Positions 16,139 through 23,806 of a DNA stretch of 64,000 nt are shown in pieces. Position numbers and translations under genes: made by a program. The notes under the pieces were generated by a model. That model was not told where the DNA came from. It saw nothing but the letters and a program-made list of their open reading frames with translations, and searched no databases. Every line of letters begins with the position of its first letter. Position 1 is the stretch's first letter. Source of the stretch: an uncultured Clostridia bacterium (lineage in GTDB: Bacteria; Bacillota; Clostridia; TANB77; CAG-508); NCBI GenBank assembly GCA_934120645.1, contig CAKOUO010000008.1:1-64000 (forward strand). The letters run 5' to 3'.

Positions 16139-17389
16139 TTATTTATTTTCTTCTATATTTTCATCTTTTATATAATATTTTGTTCCTAACATTTTATCTG
16201 GTAAATATTGTTGTTCAACCCAATGACCTGGGAAATCATGTGGATATAAATATCCTTCATGATACCCAAATTGTTCCATTTCTTTTATTGGTGCATTTCT
16301 TATATGCATTGGAACTTCTCCTGTATCCTTAGTTGCAACATCTTCCATTGCTTTATTTATTCCTAAATATGTTGCATTTGATTTCTTAGATGTTGCTACA
16401 TATACTGCTGCTTCTGATAATATTATTCTTGCTTCTGGCATTCCAACCATATGTACTGCTTCCATTGCAGAATTTGCTAGAATTAGTGCATTAGGATTTG
16501 CTAATCCAACATCTTCAGCAGCGCATATTACTATTCTTCTTGCTAAAAACATTGGATCTTCTCCACCATTTAAGGCTCTTGCCAAATAAAAGATTGTGGC
16601 ATCTGGATCAGATCCTCTCATAGATTTTATAAATGCACTTATATTATCATAATGGCTATCACCATTTTTATCAAATACTGCTTTTCTTGTTTGTATACAG
16701 TTTTTTATTACTTCATCTGTTATGTGAATATATCCATCTGATTCCATGTTAGTTGTAAGTACTGCAATTTCTAATCCATTTAATGCAGTTCTTACATCTC
16801 CATTAGATATTGTAGCTAATTTTCTTAGTGTATCATCTTCTACTTTTACATTGTATTCCCCTAATCCATCTTTTCTTTCTAATGAATTTTTTAATATTGT
16901 AAAAATATTATCTTCTGTTAATGGTTCTAGTTTTATAACCATTGATCTTGATATTAAAGCTTTATTCACTTCAAAATATGGATTTTCTGTTGTTGCCCCT
17001 ATTAAAATAATTAATCCATTTTCAACAAAAGGTAATAATGCATCTTGTTGTAGTTTATTAAATCTATGAATTTCATCTATAAATAATATACTCTTTCCTG
17101 CTGGATTTATCATAAAATTTTTTGTTTCTTCTATTACTCTTTTTATATCTGACACCCCAGCTGTAACTGCATTTAACTTATAAAATTTATATTTAGTTGT
17201 TTCACTTATTACTTTAGCTAATGACGTTTTTCCACATCCTGGAGGTCCAAATAATATAATACTAGATAATCTATCTGCCTTTATTGTTCTATATAGTATT
17301 TTATCTTTACCTAATACATGTTCTTGTCCAACATATTCATCTAGTGTTTTTGGTCTCATTCTAAATGCTAATGGTTCATTTGAATTCAT
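16139..17389 (-). CDS. rarA: RarA/MgsA replication-associated recombination ATPase
   Basis: AAA+ ATPase of the clamp-loader group (RarA in Gram-positives, WRNIP1 in eukaryotes) that acts at stalled forks. 416 residues, the usual length. Walker A GPPGCGKT near residue 50, Walker B ILFIDEIHR near 103, sensor ATTENP, and the C-terminal tetramerisation part with MEAVHMVGMPEARI and EDVATKD. It lies 17 bp downstream of ruvA, so the two repair genes form one operon closed by the terminator at 16092. The AGAGGGATTAATAAA site supports the start. Confidence 0.95.
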   Translation of the reverse strand: MNSNEPLAFRMRPKTLDEYVGQEHVLGKDKILYRTIKADRLSSIILFGPPGCGKTSLAKVISETTKYKFYKLNAVTAGVSDIKRVIEETKNFMINPAGKSILFIDEIHRFNKLQQDALLPFVENGLIILIGATTENPYFEVNKALISRSMVIKLEPLTEDNIFTILKNSLERKDGLGEYNVKVEDDTLRKLATISNGDVRTALNGLEIAVLTTNMESDGYIHITDEVIKNCIQTRKAVFDKNGDSHYDNISAFIKSMRGSDPDATIFYLARALNGGEDPMFLARRIVICAAEDVGLANPNALILANSAMEAVHMVGMPEARIILSEAAVYVATSKKSNATYLGINKAMEDVATKDTGEVPMHIRNAPIKEMEQFGYHEGYLYPHDFPGHWVEQQYLPDKMLGTKYYIKDENIEENK

Positions 17390-17406
17390 TTTATTAATCC
17401 CTCTTT

Positions 17407-18036
17407 TTATTTTCCTAAAATTGACAATCCCTTTCTAATTATTTCTTCTGTTGTCATGTCATCTTTTACTAATTTATCTAATGCTTTTTCTATTTCCTTT
17501 TTATTGTAGCCTAAAACTTGTAATGCAGCTATTGCCTCATTTATTTTTTCTTCATTTTCTATTGTTATCTCTAACTTTGATTTATTTTCTTTTGTTCCTT
17601 TTACTGCTTTAGTTAATTCTTCTATCTGTTGTTCTTTCTTTATTTTATCTTTTAATTCTAATATTATTCTTTGTGCTGACTTTGCACCAATTCCAGGCAT
17701 TTGTGTTAATGTTTTTACATCTTCTGTTATAACTGCTAATGCAAATTCTGTTGGTTCACATACAGCAAGCATTGCCAACGCTGTTTTTGCTCCCACTCCA
17801 CTTACTGATATTAGTAATTCAAACATTCTTAATTCCTCTAATGTATTAAATCCATATATACTTATATCATCTTCTCTAACCTTATAATATGTATGTACTT
17901 TTACTACATCTCCCAAATTACCTATTTTTTCTATTCCTGAATCTGACATAAATACTTTATAACCTAATCCTCCAACATCAATTACAATATATCCTGTCAT
18001 TTTCATCTCTAATATTCCTTTTATATATGCTAACAT
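17407..18036 (-). CDS. ruvA: RuvA, Holliday junction branch-migration subunit
   Basis: DNA-binding subunit of the RuvAB motor. 209 residues: an N-terminal OB fold (MLAYIKGILEMKMTGYIVID), two helix-hairpin-helix motifs (SVSGVGAKTALAML about 80, QMPGIGAKSAQRIILEL about 112) and the C-terminal UBA-like domain that contacts RuvB (AIAALQVLGYNKKEIEKAL). Its usual partner ruvB is not next to it. rarA follows instead. The ribosome site is GGGAG. The hairpin repeat at 18065-18160 lies just upstream. Confidence 0.96.
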   Translation of the reverse strand: MLAYIKGILEMKMTGYIVIDVGGLGYKVFMSDSGIEKIGNLGDVVKVHTYYKVREDDISIYGFNTLEELRMFELLISVSGVGAKTALAMLAVCEPTEFALAVITEDVKTLTQMPGIGAKSAQRIILELKDKIKKEQQIEELTKAVKGTKENKSKLEITIENEEKINEAIAALQVLGYNKKEIEKALDKLVKDDMTTEEIIRKGLSILGK

Positions 18037-18064
18037 AATTTTCTCCCTTCGCTTTGTCCTTTTG

Positions 18065-18160
18065 TGTCCTTTTGGGGACGTTTCTTAAAAGGACATTTTT
18101 ATTTAATATTATTTTATTTTTTACTACAATGTCCTTTTAAGAAACGTCCCCAAAAGGACA
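18065..18160. repeat. 32-bp inverted repeat pair of the TGTCC...GGGGACGTTTC family
   Basis: 18065-18096 and 18129-18160 are perfect inverted copies, each running TGTCCTTTTGGGGACG... to ...AAAAGGACAT, separated by an AT-rich spacer. It fills the gap between the HD-hydrolase gene and ruvA. Same family as the element at 30291 and related to that at 4994. Confidence 0.9.
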
Positions 18161-18163
18161 AAA

Positions 18164-18718
18164 TTAGATATCGTAAAAATAAGTTGCTTCTAAATCTGCT
18201 TCATGCATTAATAATGCTAATGGATATTTTTTATATGCAGCTCCTATTGTATTGTATAATTCTTTAGGTTCTGTATATCCCATATGCCAACGTATTGAAT
18301 ATTTTTCTTCTGGTGTTAATTTCATGTATTCTGTTATCATCATTACAGATTTTTCCCCATGTCCATATGGTATAGTATCATCAATTGTATAATATGGCAC
18401 TTTTTCCCATACTCCTAATGCATTTTTTGCATTTCTATAATCTACTTTATAGAAGTTTGCTTTGCATAAGTCATGTAATAATGGAACTAAAATTAATGTT
18501 TCTGGATTTACATTTAATGGTTCTATATTTGTTTCTACTTTATGTTTTAATATTTCATAAACCTTCATACTATGTTCTACTAATCCACCTTCATGGTCAC
18601 CGTGAAATCTTGTACTTGCTGGTGCTTTAAAAAAATCTGTCTTTTCTATAAATTCTATTAATTCATCTATTCCTTCTCTTTTAACTTGTTTTAATAATTC
18701 TAAAAATTGTTCTTTCAT
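18164..18718 (-). CDS. HD-domain hydrolase
   Basis: About 184 residues of an HD-superfamily metal-dependent hydrolase. The metal ligands show as His in FHGDHEGGLVEHS (about 42-52), the HD pair in VPLLHDLCK (about 82-88) and further His in YGHGEKS and RWHMGY (about 120-145). It could be a nucleotidase or a nucleic-acid phosphohydrolase; the substrate cannot be told. The ATG at 18718 follows AAAAGGTGGAAAAA. A GTG at 18727 is in frame but overlaps that site. The stop lies 3 bp from the hairpin repeat. Confidence 0.8.
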   Translation of the reverse strand: MKEQFLELLKQVKREGIDELIEFIEKTDFFKAPASTRFHGDHEGGLVEHSMKVYEILKHKVETNIEPLNVNPETLILVPLLHDLCKANFYKVDYRNAKNALGVWEKVPYYTIDDTIPYGHGEKSVMMITEYMKLTPEEKYSIRWHMGYTEPKELYNTIGAAYKKYPLALLMHEADLEATYFYDI

Positions 18719-18822
18719 TTTTTCCACCTTTTCCTAACATTTATTTCTTTGCATATTATATAAATATGAACCTAAAAAGTCAATAGTTTTATACAAAATT
18801 ATGTTTGTTAGTATTCTATTAA

Positions 18823-18861
18823 AAAAGTTGTCAAAAAGGCCCGTCCCTATTGACAACTTTT
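18823..18861 (-). repeat. Single hairpin repeat AAAAGTTGTCAA...TTGACAACTTTT
   Basis: 12-bp arms around GGCCCGTCCC, followed on the minus strand by TTTTTTAATAG. It could end minus-strand transcription. A compact member of the repeat family seen at 4994 and 23439. Confidence 0.8.
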
Positions 18862-18868
18862 CTAAGAT

Positions 18869-18897
18869 TTGTATTTTATCGTTAATTATGGTACAAT
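18869..18897 (+). promoter_or_regulatory. Promoter of the 74-residue gene
   Basis: TTGTAT (18869-18874), 17-nt spacer, TACAAT (18892-18897) with TG before it. Close sequence relative of the promoter at 3925. Confidence 0.8.
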
Positions 18898-18959
18898 ATT
18901 ATTGTTACTTATTGTTTTGATGATATTTATATCATCGTCTTAATTCTAGGGGGATTTAT

Positions 18960-19184
18960 ATGTTAGATGTAATTGACATTGTTGCTATTTCTATTATGAA
19001 TAGCAACCCAATTAAAGATGTGGCAACTGCAATTTCAAGTAACAATTTATCTTCTTTGCATATCAAAAATGCAGCAGATGCTAAATTGCTTGAAAATCTT
19101 TCAGCTTCTGAAAAGGAAGAATTGATTGGCCATTTAAAACATCTTTGTAAGCATTTAATCCGTTCTTCAAAGGCGTCTTCTTAA
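18960..19184 (+). CDS. Small soluble protein of unknown function
   Basis: 74 residues (MLDVIDIVAISIMNSNPIKD...), with a hydrophobic N-terminal helix, a polar middle and a basic helical end (LKHLCKHLIRSSKASS). A GGGGGA ribosome site is 7 nt before the ATG, and a promoter and a terminator frame it, so it is an independent gene. It has the same genetic build as the 72-residue gene at 3986, down to a near-matching promoter. No family recognised. Confidence 0.7.
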   Translation: MLDVIDIVAISIMNSNPIKDVATAISSNNLSSLHIKNAADAKLLENLSASEKEELIGHLKHLCKHLIRSSKASS

Positions 19185-19201
19185 TGGAAACGCCTTTTTT
19201 A
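19170..19201 (+). terminator. Terminator of the 74-residue gene
   Basis: Stem AAAGGCGT..TTC / GAA.ACGCCTTT followed by TTTTTTATTT. The stop codon lies in the loop. Confidence 0.85.
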
Positions 19202-20035
19202 TTTGTATAATTCACCTTCAAATACTGTTACGGCTGGTCCAGTCATATATATATGGTTGTCTTCTACATTCCATTCAATTTCTAACATTCCACCTAATAG
19301 TTCTATATTAACATGTTTTGTTGTTAATTCATTTAAATTACATGCTACTGCAGTTGCACAAGCACCTGTCCCACATGCTAAAGTTTCTCCTGCTCCTCTT
19401 TCCCAAACTCTCATGTTTATATTATTTTTATCTACAATTTCAACAAATTCGATATTTGCTCTTTTGGGAAATGCTTTATCTACTTCTAAAATTTTTCCAT
19501 ATCTTTCTACATCAAATTTTTTAACATTTTCTACTACTGTTATTGCATGTGGATTTCCCATTGAAACACATGTGAATTTAAATTTCTTTCCGTCCGCATT
19601 TAAAATTAAATTTTTTACAGGCTGTTCTTCAGAAATTACTGGTATTTTTTCTGATTCTAATATTGGTTCACCCATATCAACTTTTACAGTTTTTACTTTT
19701 CCTTCTTCTGTATTTAATACTAATGTTTTTATTCCAGCTAATGTTTCTATTTTTAATGTTGTTTTATTTGTAAGTCCTTTATCATAAACAAATTTTCCAA
19801 CACATCTTATTCCATTCCCACACATTTCTGCTTCACTTCCATCAGCATTAAACATTCTCATTTTAAAATCTGCAACTTTACTCTCACATATTAAAATTAA
19901 ACCATCTGATCCAATTCCAAAATGTCTGTTGCTAACAAATTGAGCTAGAGATGATTCATTTTCTATTTTTTGATGTATTGCATCAATATAGACATAATCA
20001 TTCCCTAGCCCTTGCATTTTTGTAAATTTAATCAT
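19199..20035 (-). CDS. dapF: Diaminopimelate epimerase
   Basis: Converts LL- to meso-diaminopimelate for peptidoglycan and lysine. About 278 residues, standard length. The two catalytic cysteines sit in MCGNGIRC (about residue 70) and ACGTGACAT (about 220). KMQGLGNDY at the N-terminus and the GSDG and NADGSEAEMC segments are diagnostic. The ATG at 20035 follows AGAGGGTG; a GTG at 20044 is in frame but less well placed. It stands alone, with its own promoter, and shows that the cell wall is of the meso-DAP type. Confidence 0.97.
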   Translation of the reverse strand: MIKFTKMQGLGNDYVYIDAIHQKIENESSLAQFVSNRHFGIGSDGLILICESKVADFKMRMFNADGSEAEMCGNGIRCVGKFVYDKGLTNKTTLKIETLAGIKTLVLNTEEGKVKTVKVDMGEPILESEKIPVISEEQPVKNLILNADGKKFKFTCVSMGNPHAITVVENVKKFDVERYGKILEVDKAFPKRANIEFVEIVDKNNINMRVWERGAGETLACGTGACATAVACNLNELTTKHVNIELLGGMLEIEWNVEDNHIYMTGPAVTVFEGELYK

Positions 20036-20096
20036 AATATTCACCCTCTTTAGGTATTAATAGCTAATAAAATATACTTATATTTTATTGTTCTGT

Positions 20097-20125
20097 ATTT
20101 TACCATAATAAATTTTATTTGTAAA
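20097..20125 (-). promoter_or_regulatory. dapF promoter
   Basis: Minus strand TTTACA (20120-20125), 17-nt spacer with TATGG before the -10, TAAAAT (20097-20102). Confidence 0.65.
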
Positions 20126-20140
20126 TAATTTATTTTTTAT

Positions 20141-20168
20141 TTTACTTTTATATATTTTATTGTATAAT
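20141..20168 (+). promoter_or_regulatory. Promoter of the transglycosylase gene
   Basis: TTTACT (20141-20146), 16-nt spacer, TATAAT (20163-20168) with a TG before it, 24 nt ahead of the ATG. Confidence 0.65.
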
Positions 20169-20192
20169 TAAAAAAAAAGAAAGGTTTTACAA

Positions 20193-20879
20193 ATGAAATT
20201 TTTTAAAAGAGTTTTAATTATATTCTTTATATTAATTATATTTATATCTTGCTTAATTTTATTATCAGGATTTCTTTATTATTCTTCCAAATTAAAGGAT
20301 ACACCTCTAATTACTAGAGTTCAGGAAATTACAAGTAAAGAAAACTTTGTAAAATTCGAAGATATGTCTCCTAATTACAGAAATGCTGTTATTAGTGTAG
20401 AAGACCATAGATTTTATGATCATGGTCCTGTTGATTTTATAGCGATTGGAAGAGCTATTTTCACAAATATGAAAAATGGTGAATTTAAAGAAGGTGGTAG
20501 TACAATTACCCAACAAGTTGCTAAAAATATTGTATTTTCTCAAGAACAAACTTGGATTAGAAAAGTTGGAGAAATCTTTGCTGCATATGATTTAGAAAAA
20601 AATTATACTAAAAATGAAATTTTTGAATTATATGTAAATACTGCTTACTTTGGTGATGGATATTATGGAATTTATGATGCTAGTTATGGGTATTATAAAA
20701 AATCTCCAAAAGATTTGACTTTAGATGAAGCTTCTATGCTTGCTGGAATTCCAAATGCTCCATCTGTTTACTCTCCTACTGTAAATCCAAGTCTTGCAAA
20801 AAAAAGACAAGCTCATGTTTTAAATACAATGTTAGAATATGGATATATTACAAAAACTGATGCTACTTCTATAAAATAA
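20193..20879 (+). CDS. Monofunctional peptidoglycan glycosyltransferase (GT51)
   Basis: 228 residues: an N-terminal membrane anchor (about 7-30) and a single GT51 domain that polymerises lipid II. Catalytic motifs: ISVEDHRFYDHGPVDF with the general base Glu near 70, GGSTITQQVAKN near 100, and a PKDLTLDEASMLAGIPNAP stretch. There is no transpeptidase domain, so this is an MtgA/SgtB-type enzyme rather than a class A PBP. Start fixed by AAAGGTTTTACAA. A polysaccharide deacetylase follows 56 bp later on the same strand, hinting at a joint wall-modification unit. Confidence 0.93.
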   Translation: MKFFKRVLIIFFILIIFISCLILLSGFLYYSSKLKDTPLITRVQEITSKENFVKFEDMSPNYRNAVISVEDHRFYDHGPVDFIAIGRAIFTNMKNGEFKEGGSTITQQVAKNIVFSQEQTWIRKVGEIFAAYDLEKNYTKNEIFELYVNTAYFGDGYYGIYDASYGYYKKSPKDLTLDEASMLAGIPNAPSVYSPTVNPSLAKKRQAHVLNTMLEYGYITKTDATSIK

Positions 20880-20935
20880 TTTATAATAAAATTTTTTTAC
20901 CTTCATATATATTAATATATAGTGGAGGCTTTTTT

Positions 20936-21730
20936 ATGCATATTTTAATTTTAAAGAAAAAATTTATATATATTTTTTTATCTATTTTTATATTAACATT
21001 AATTATTAGTTATTTTATTTATATTTATAACTCACCATCTATTGCAGTAGAAATTAATAGTAATTCGTTTTCTTCTTTAAATTTTTCTAATATAAATAAT
21101 ATTACTAAATCAAAGGAAAAATTTGCTTATCTTACTTTTGATGATGGTCCTACTACAAAAGCTACTTCTAAAATTTTAGATATATTAAAAGCTGAAGATG
21201 TTAAAGCTACATTTTTTGTTGTAGGTAAACATGTTAAAGAAAATCCTGATTTAGTAAAAAGGGAATATCAAGAAGGACACTATATTGCTAACCATGGTTA
21301 TAATCACAATAATAAATTACTATATAGTAGCATGGAAAATTTTAAGAATGAAGTTGTTAATACTGATACAGAAATATCTAAAGCTATTGGCATTGATAAC
21401 TATTCTTCTCATATCTTTCGTTTTCCTAATGGATATATGTCAAAAAAATATTCTGCACAAAAGAAAAATGCTTTAAATGTACTTTCTGATTTAAATTATT
21501 CTTATGTTGATTGGAATTGTTTAAATAAGGATTCTGAAAAAAAATATTCTAATTCCCAATTATTAAATAATTTGAAAAAAACTGCAAAAAATAAAGGAAC
21601 TTTAGTTGTTTTAATGCATGACACTGCTGATGTTAATAAAACTTATGATGTTTTAGAGGATTCTATTAAATATTTAAAATCTCAGGGATATACATTTAAA
21701 AACTTTTATGATATTAATGAAATGAAATAA
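20936..21730 (+). CDS. Membrane-anchored polysaccharide deacetylase (CE4)
   Basis: 264 residues with an N-terminal membrane helix (about 9-31) and a NodB-homology domain. Motif 1 TFDDGP (about 68-73), motif 2 HGYNH (about 119-123, metal His pair), motif 3 FRFPNGY (about 161), then VDWN and LMHD motifs. All metal and catalytic positions are present, so it should be active, most likely on peptidoglycan N-acetyl groups (PgdA-like) at the outer membrane face. RBS GTGGAGG. It closes the unit started by the GT51 gene and ends at the terminator at 21729. Confidence 0.93.
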   Translation: MHILILKKKFIYIFLSIFILTLIISYFIYIYNSPSIAVEINSNSFSSLNFSNINNITKSKEKFAYLTFDDGPTTKATSKILDILKAEDVKATFFVVGKHVKENPDLVKREYQEGHYIANHGYNHNNKLLYSSMENFKNEVVNTDTEISKAIGIDNYSSHIFRFPNGYMSKKYSAQKKNALNVLSDLNYSYVDWNCLNKDSEKKYSNSQLLNNLKKTAKNKGTLVVLMHDTADVNKTYDVLEDSIKYLKSQGYTFKNFYDINEMK

Positions 21731-21758
21731 CGGATAAATTATTTTTAATTTATCCGTT
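21729..21758. terminator. Bidirectional terminator between the deacetylase gene and mnmA
   Basis: Perfect 12-bp stem AACGGATAAATT / AATTTATCCGTT with T-rich flanks on both sides, between convergent genes. Confidence 0.9.
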
Positions 21759-21770
21759 ATTATTTATTTA

Positions 21771-22847
21771 TTATTTAATTTTTCCTCCACCTAAAACTAC
21801 ACCATCTTCATCATAAAAAACTACTGATTGTCCTTTTGTAATTGCTCTTTGTGGAATTTCAAATTCTACTTTTATTTCATTACTATCTTTTGGATATATT
21901 TTTGCTTTTGCCTCTTTTGCTCTATATCTTATTTTTGCATAGCATTCTATTGGATTTTCAATCTTATCAAAAGCTAACCAATTTAATTCATTTGCATATA
22001 ATTCTTTTGAATATAATTCTTTTTCTGTTCCTACAATAACTTCATTTTTTATATTATCTAATTTTATTACATATAAAGGTTCTTTATATGCTATTCCTAA
22101 TCCTTTTCTTTGACCTATTGTATAGTTTATTAATCCATTATGTTTTCCTAATATTTCTCCTGAAGTTAACACAATATTTCCTGTTTTTATTTCTTTTTTA
22201 TTCATATATTTATTTAAAAATGCTTTGTAATCTCCATCTGGTATAAAGCAAATTTCCTGACTATCTTTCTTTTTTGCAACAGATAATCCATTTTCTTCTG
22301 CTATTTTTCTAGTATCTTGTTTTGTTTTAAACTCTTGCAATGGAAAAATAATATGTTCTATTTCTTCTTTTGGCATAGTATATAAGAAATATGTTTGATC
22401 TTTTTTTTCTTCATTAGATTTTTTTAATACATATCTATTATATCTTTGTGAAAATTCTACTTTGGCATAATGTCCAGTTGCTATATAATCACATTCTAAT
22501 TCTTTTGCTTTTTGATAAAAACATCCAAATTTTAAATATCTATTACATTCTACGCATGGGTTTGGTGTTTTTGCATTTTTATATTCATCTATAAAATTAT
22601 CAATTACTTTACATTTAAATTCTTCTTTATAATTTAATGTATAATGTGGAATTCCTAGTTTATAACATACTTTTTTTGCATCATTAACAGCTTGACTACC
22701 ACAACATGTGCTTTCTGCTTCGTTTTCATCTCCTGGTTCCCATAATCTCATAGTGCAACCAATTACTTCATAACCAGCTTTCTTTAATAATACTGCTGAT
22801 GTAGAACTATCTACTCCTCCACTCATTCCTAATAAAACTCTTTTCAT
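21771..22847 (-). CDS. mnmA: tRNA-specific 2-thiouridylase MnmA
   Basis: Adds sulfur to U34 of Glu, Gln and Lys tRNAs. 358 residues, the usual size. PP-loop SGGVDSSTSAV at the N-terminus, catalytic Cys in NPCVECN (about 97) and the persulfide Cys in EICFIPDGDY (about 199), plus the YTIGQRKGLGI element. Sulfur would come from a cysteine desulfurase such as the SufS/IscS type. AGAGAGAGAAT precedes the ATG. Apparently monocistronic, upstream of the convergent terminator. Confidence 0.97.
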   Translation of the reverse strand: MKRVLLGMSGGVDSSTSAVLLKKAGYEVIGCTMRLWEPGDENEAESTCCGSQAVNDAKKVCYKLGIPHYTLNYKEEFKCKVIDNFIDEYKNAKTPNPCVECNRYLKFGCFYQKAKELECDYIATGHYAKVEFSQRYNRYVLKKSNEEKKDQTYFLYTMPKEEIEHIIFPLQEFKTKQDTRKIAEENGLSVAKKKDSQEICFIPDGDYKAFLNKYMNKKEIKTGNIVLTSGEILGKHNGLINYTIGQRKGLGIAYKEPLYVIKLDNIKNEVIVGTEKELYSKELYANELNWLAFDKIENPIECYAKIRYRAKEAKAKIYPKDSNEIKVEFEIPQRAITKGQSVVFYDEDGVVLGGGKIK

Positions 22848-22997
22848 ATTCTCTCTCTTTCTTATTTTTATTTATTATTATAACATATTTTTTGAATTTT
22901 TTCATTATATGTTCCATATTTAGTTTGTTGTCTTTTATTTTTTTGTTTGATATGTTGTTTTAGTTATTACCTTTTGGTTAATAATATTTAATTAATT

Positions 22998-23045
22998 ATA
23001 ACTTAGGTAAATTATTATAGAACTGATTAGTTATAGCTTTATAAT
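22998..23045 (+). promoter_or_regulatory. Probable promoter/operator of the XRE gene
   Basis: TATAAT at 23040-23045 with AGGAGG 10 nt later. No clear -35. An ATAACTTAG...TAGTTAT dyad spans 22998-23033 and would be a suitable autoregulatory site. The rest of 22848-23065 shows nothing else. Confidence 0.4.
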
Positions 23046-23065
23046 AATTGAAATAGGAGGTTTTT

Positions 23066-23440
23066 ATGGACTTTGATATGAAAAAATTTAGTTATAGGTT
23101 AACTGTATTACTAGAAGAACATAATATGAAGCAAACTCAATTAGCAAGAAAAATTGGTACTTCCAATGTAACTATTTGTAGATATTTAACTTGCGAAAGA
23201 ATTCCTCGCCTTGATGTTGCTACTAAAATAGCTTCTATTTTTAATGTTTCTCTAGACTATTTATTAGGTTTATCTGATGATAAGAAAATTAAATCTTCTA
23301 GTGGTAATTCAGACTTTGATATTGCCATCTTAATTCAGAAGTTATATTCTTTAGATGAATCTTCTCATTTATCTAGAGCTCAGATTGAATTAATAAAAAA
23401 ATTATTATTAGCAAATAAAGATTTTATTCTATCAGCTTAA
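23066..23440 (+). CDS. XRE-family transcriptional regulator
   Basis: 124 residues. Residues 7-64 form a Cro/C1-type helix-turn-helix (LLEEHNMKQTQLARKIGTS, CRYLTCERIPRLDVATKIA, VSLDYLLGLSDD). The C-terminal 50 residues are helical and probably dimerise (SHLSRAQIELIKKLLLA). There is no metabolic or phage context, so the target is unknown. A dyad in the leader suggests autoregulation. RBS AGGAGG is ideal. The stop codon merges with a hairpin repeat that should act as terminator. Confidence 0.9.
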   Translation: MDFDMKKFSYRLTVLLEEHNMKQTQLARKIGTSNVTICRYLTCERIPRLDVATKIASIFNVSLDYLLGLSDDKKIKSSSGNSDFDIAILIQKLYSLDESSHLSRAQIELIKKLLLANKDFILSA

Positions 23441-23480
23441 AAGTTGCCAAAAAGGTAAAATCCTTTTTGACAACTTTTTT
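23439..23480 (+). terminator. Hairpin repeat acting as terminator of the XRE gene
   Basis: 17-bp arms AAAAGTTGCCAAAAAGG / CCTTTTTGACAACTTTT with one mismatch and a 6-nt loop, then TTATTTA. It shares the AAAGTTGNCAAAAAGG arm with the repeat at 18823. Confidence 0.85.
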
Positions 23481-23727
23481 ATTTATTTTTTATTTCTTCC
23501 AAAGCTCTTGCTAATTGGTCTGGGCATGATGTTTTTCTCATTCCACATGGTATTCCTTTTAATCTTCTTATTGCTTCATCTATTTTCATTCCTTCAACTA
23601 ATCTTGATACTCCTACTGTATTGCCTGCACATCCGCCTTCTATTGTTACTTTTTTTATTGTATCTCCATCTACTTCTATTATCATTTCGTAAGAGCATAC
23701 CCCTTCTGGTTCATATCTATATTCCAT
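23479..23727 (-). CDS. TSCPD-domain protein (TIGR03905-like)
   Basis: 82 residues with Cys in GVCSYEM, GGCAGNTVGVSRLVEGM, GIPCGMRKTSCPDQLARALEE. The TSCPD motif that names the domain is nearly at the C-terminus. The same domain occurs at the end of some B12-dependent ribonucleotide reductases, where cysteines bind Zn. The free-standing 80-residue form is common in Firmicutes and of unknown function. TGGAGGAAATAAA fixes the start. Convergent with the XRE gene, sharing its terminator. Confidence 0.88.
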   Translation of the reverse strand: MEYRYEPEGVCSYEMIIEVDGDTIKKVTIEGGCAGNTVGVSRLVEGMKIDEAIRRLKGIPCGMRKTSCPDQLARALEEIKNK

Positions 23728-23774
23728 TTTATTTCCTCCATTTTTTACTATATTTGTTTTATTATATCATAGTT

Positions 23775-23803
23775 GAAAAGTCTAGTGCAATACTAGACTT
23801 TTC
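23775..23803. terminator. Terminator after the PIN-domain gene
   Basis: Stem GAAAAGTCTAGT / ACTAGACTTTTC with a 5-nt loop, 3 bp past the stop codon. Confidence 0.8.
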
Positions 23804-23806
23804 TTT

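Noticed and set aside
19203..19787. 194-codon plus-strand frame opposite dapF
   Set aside because: dapF has catalytic motifs and a start signal; the opposite frame is an antisense by-product.
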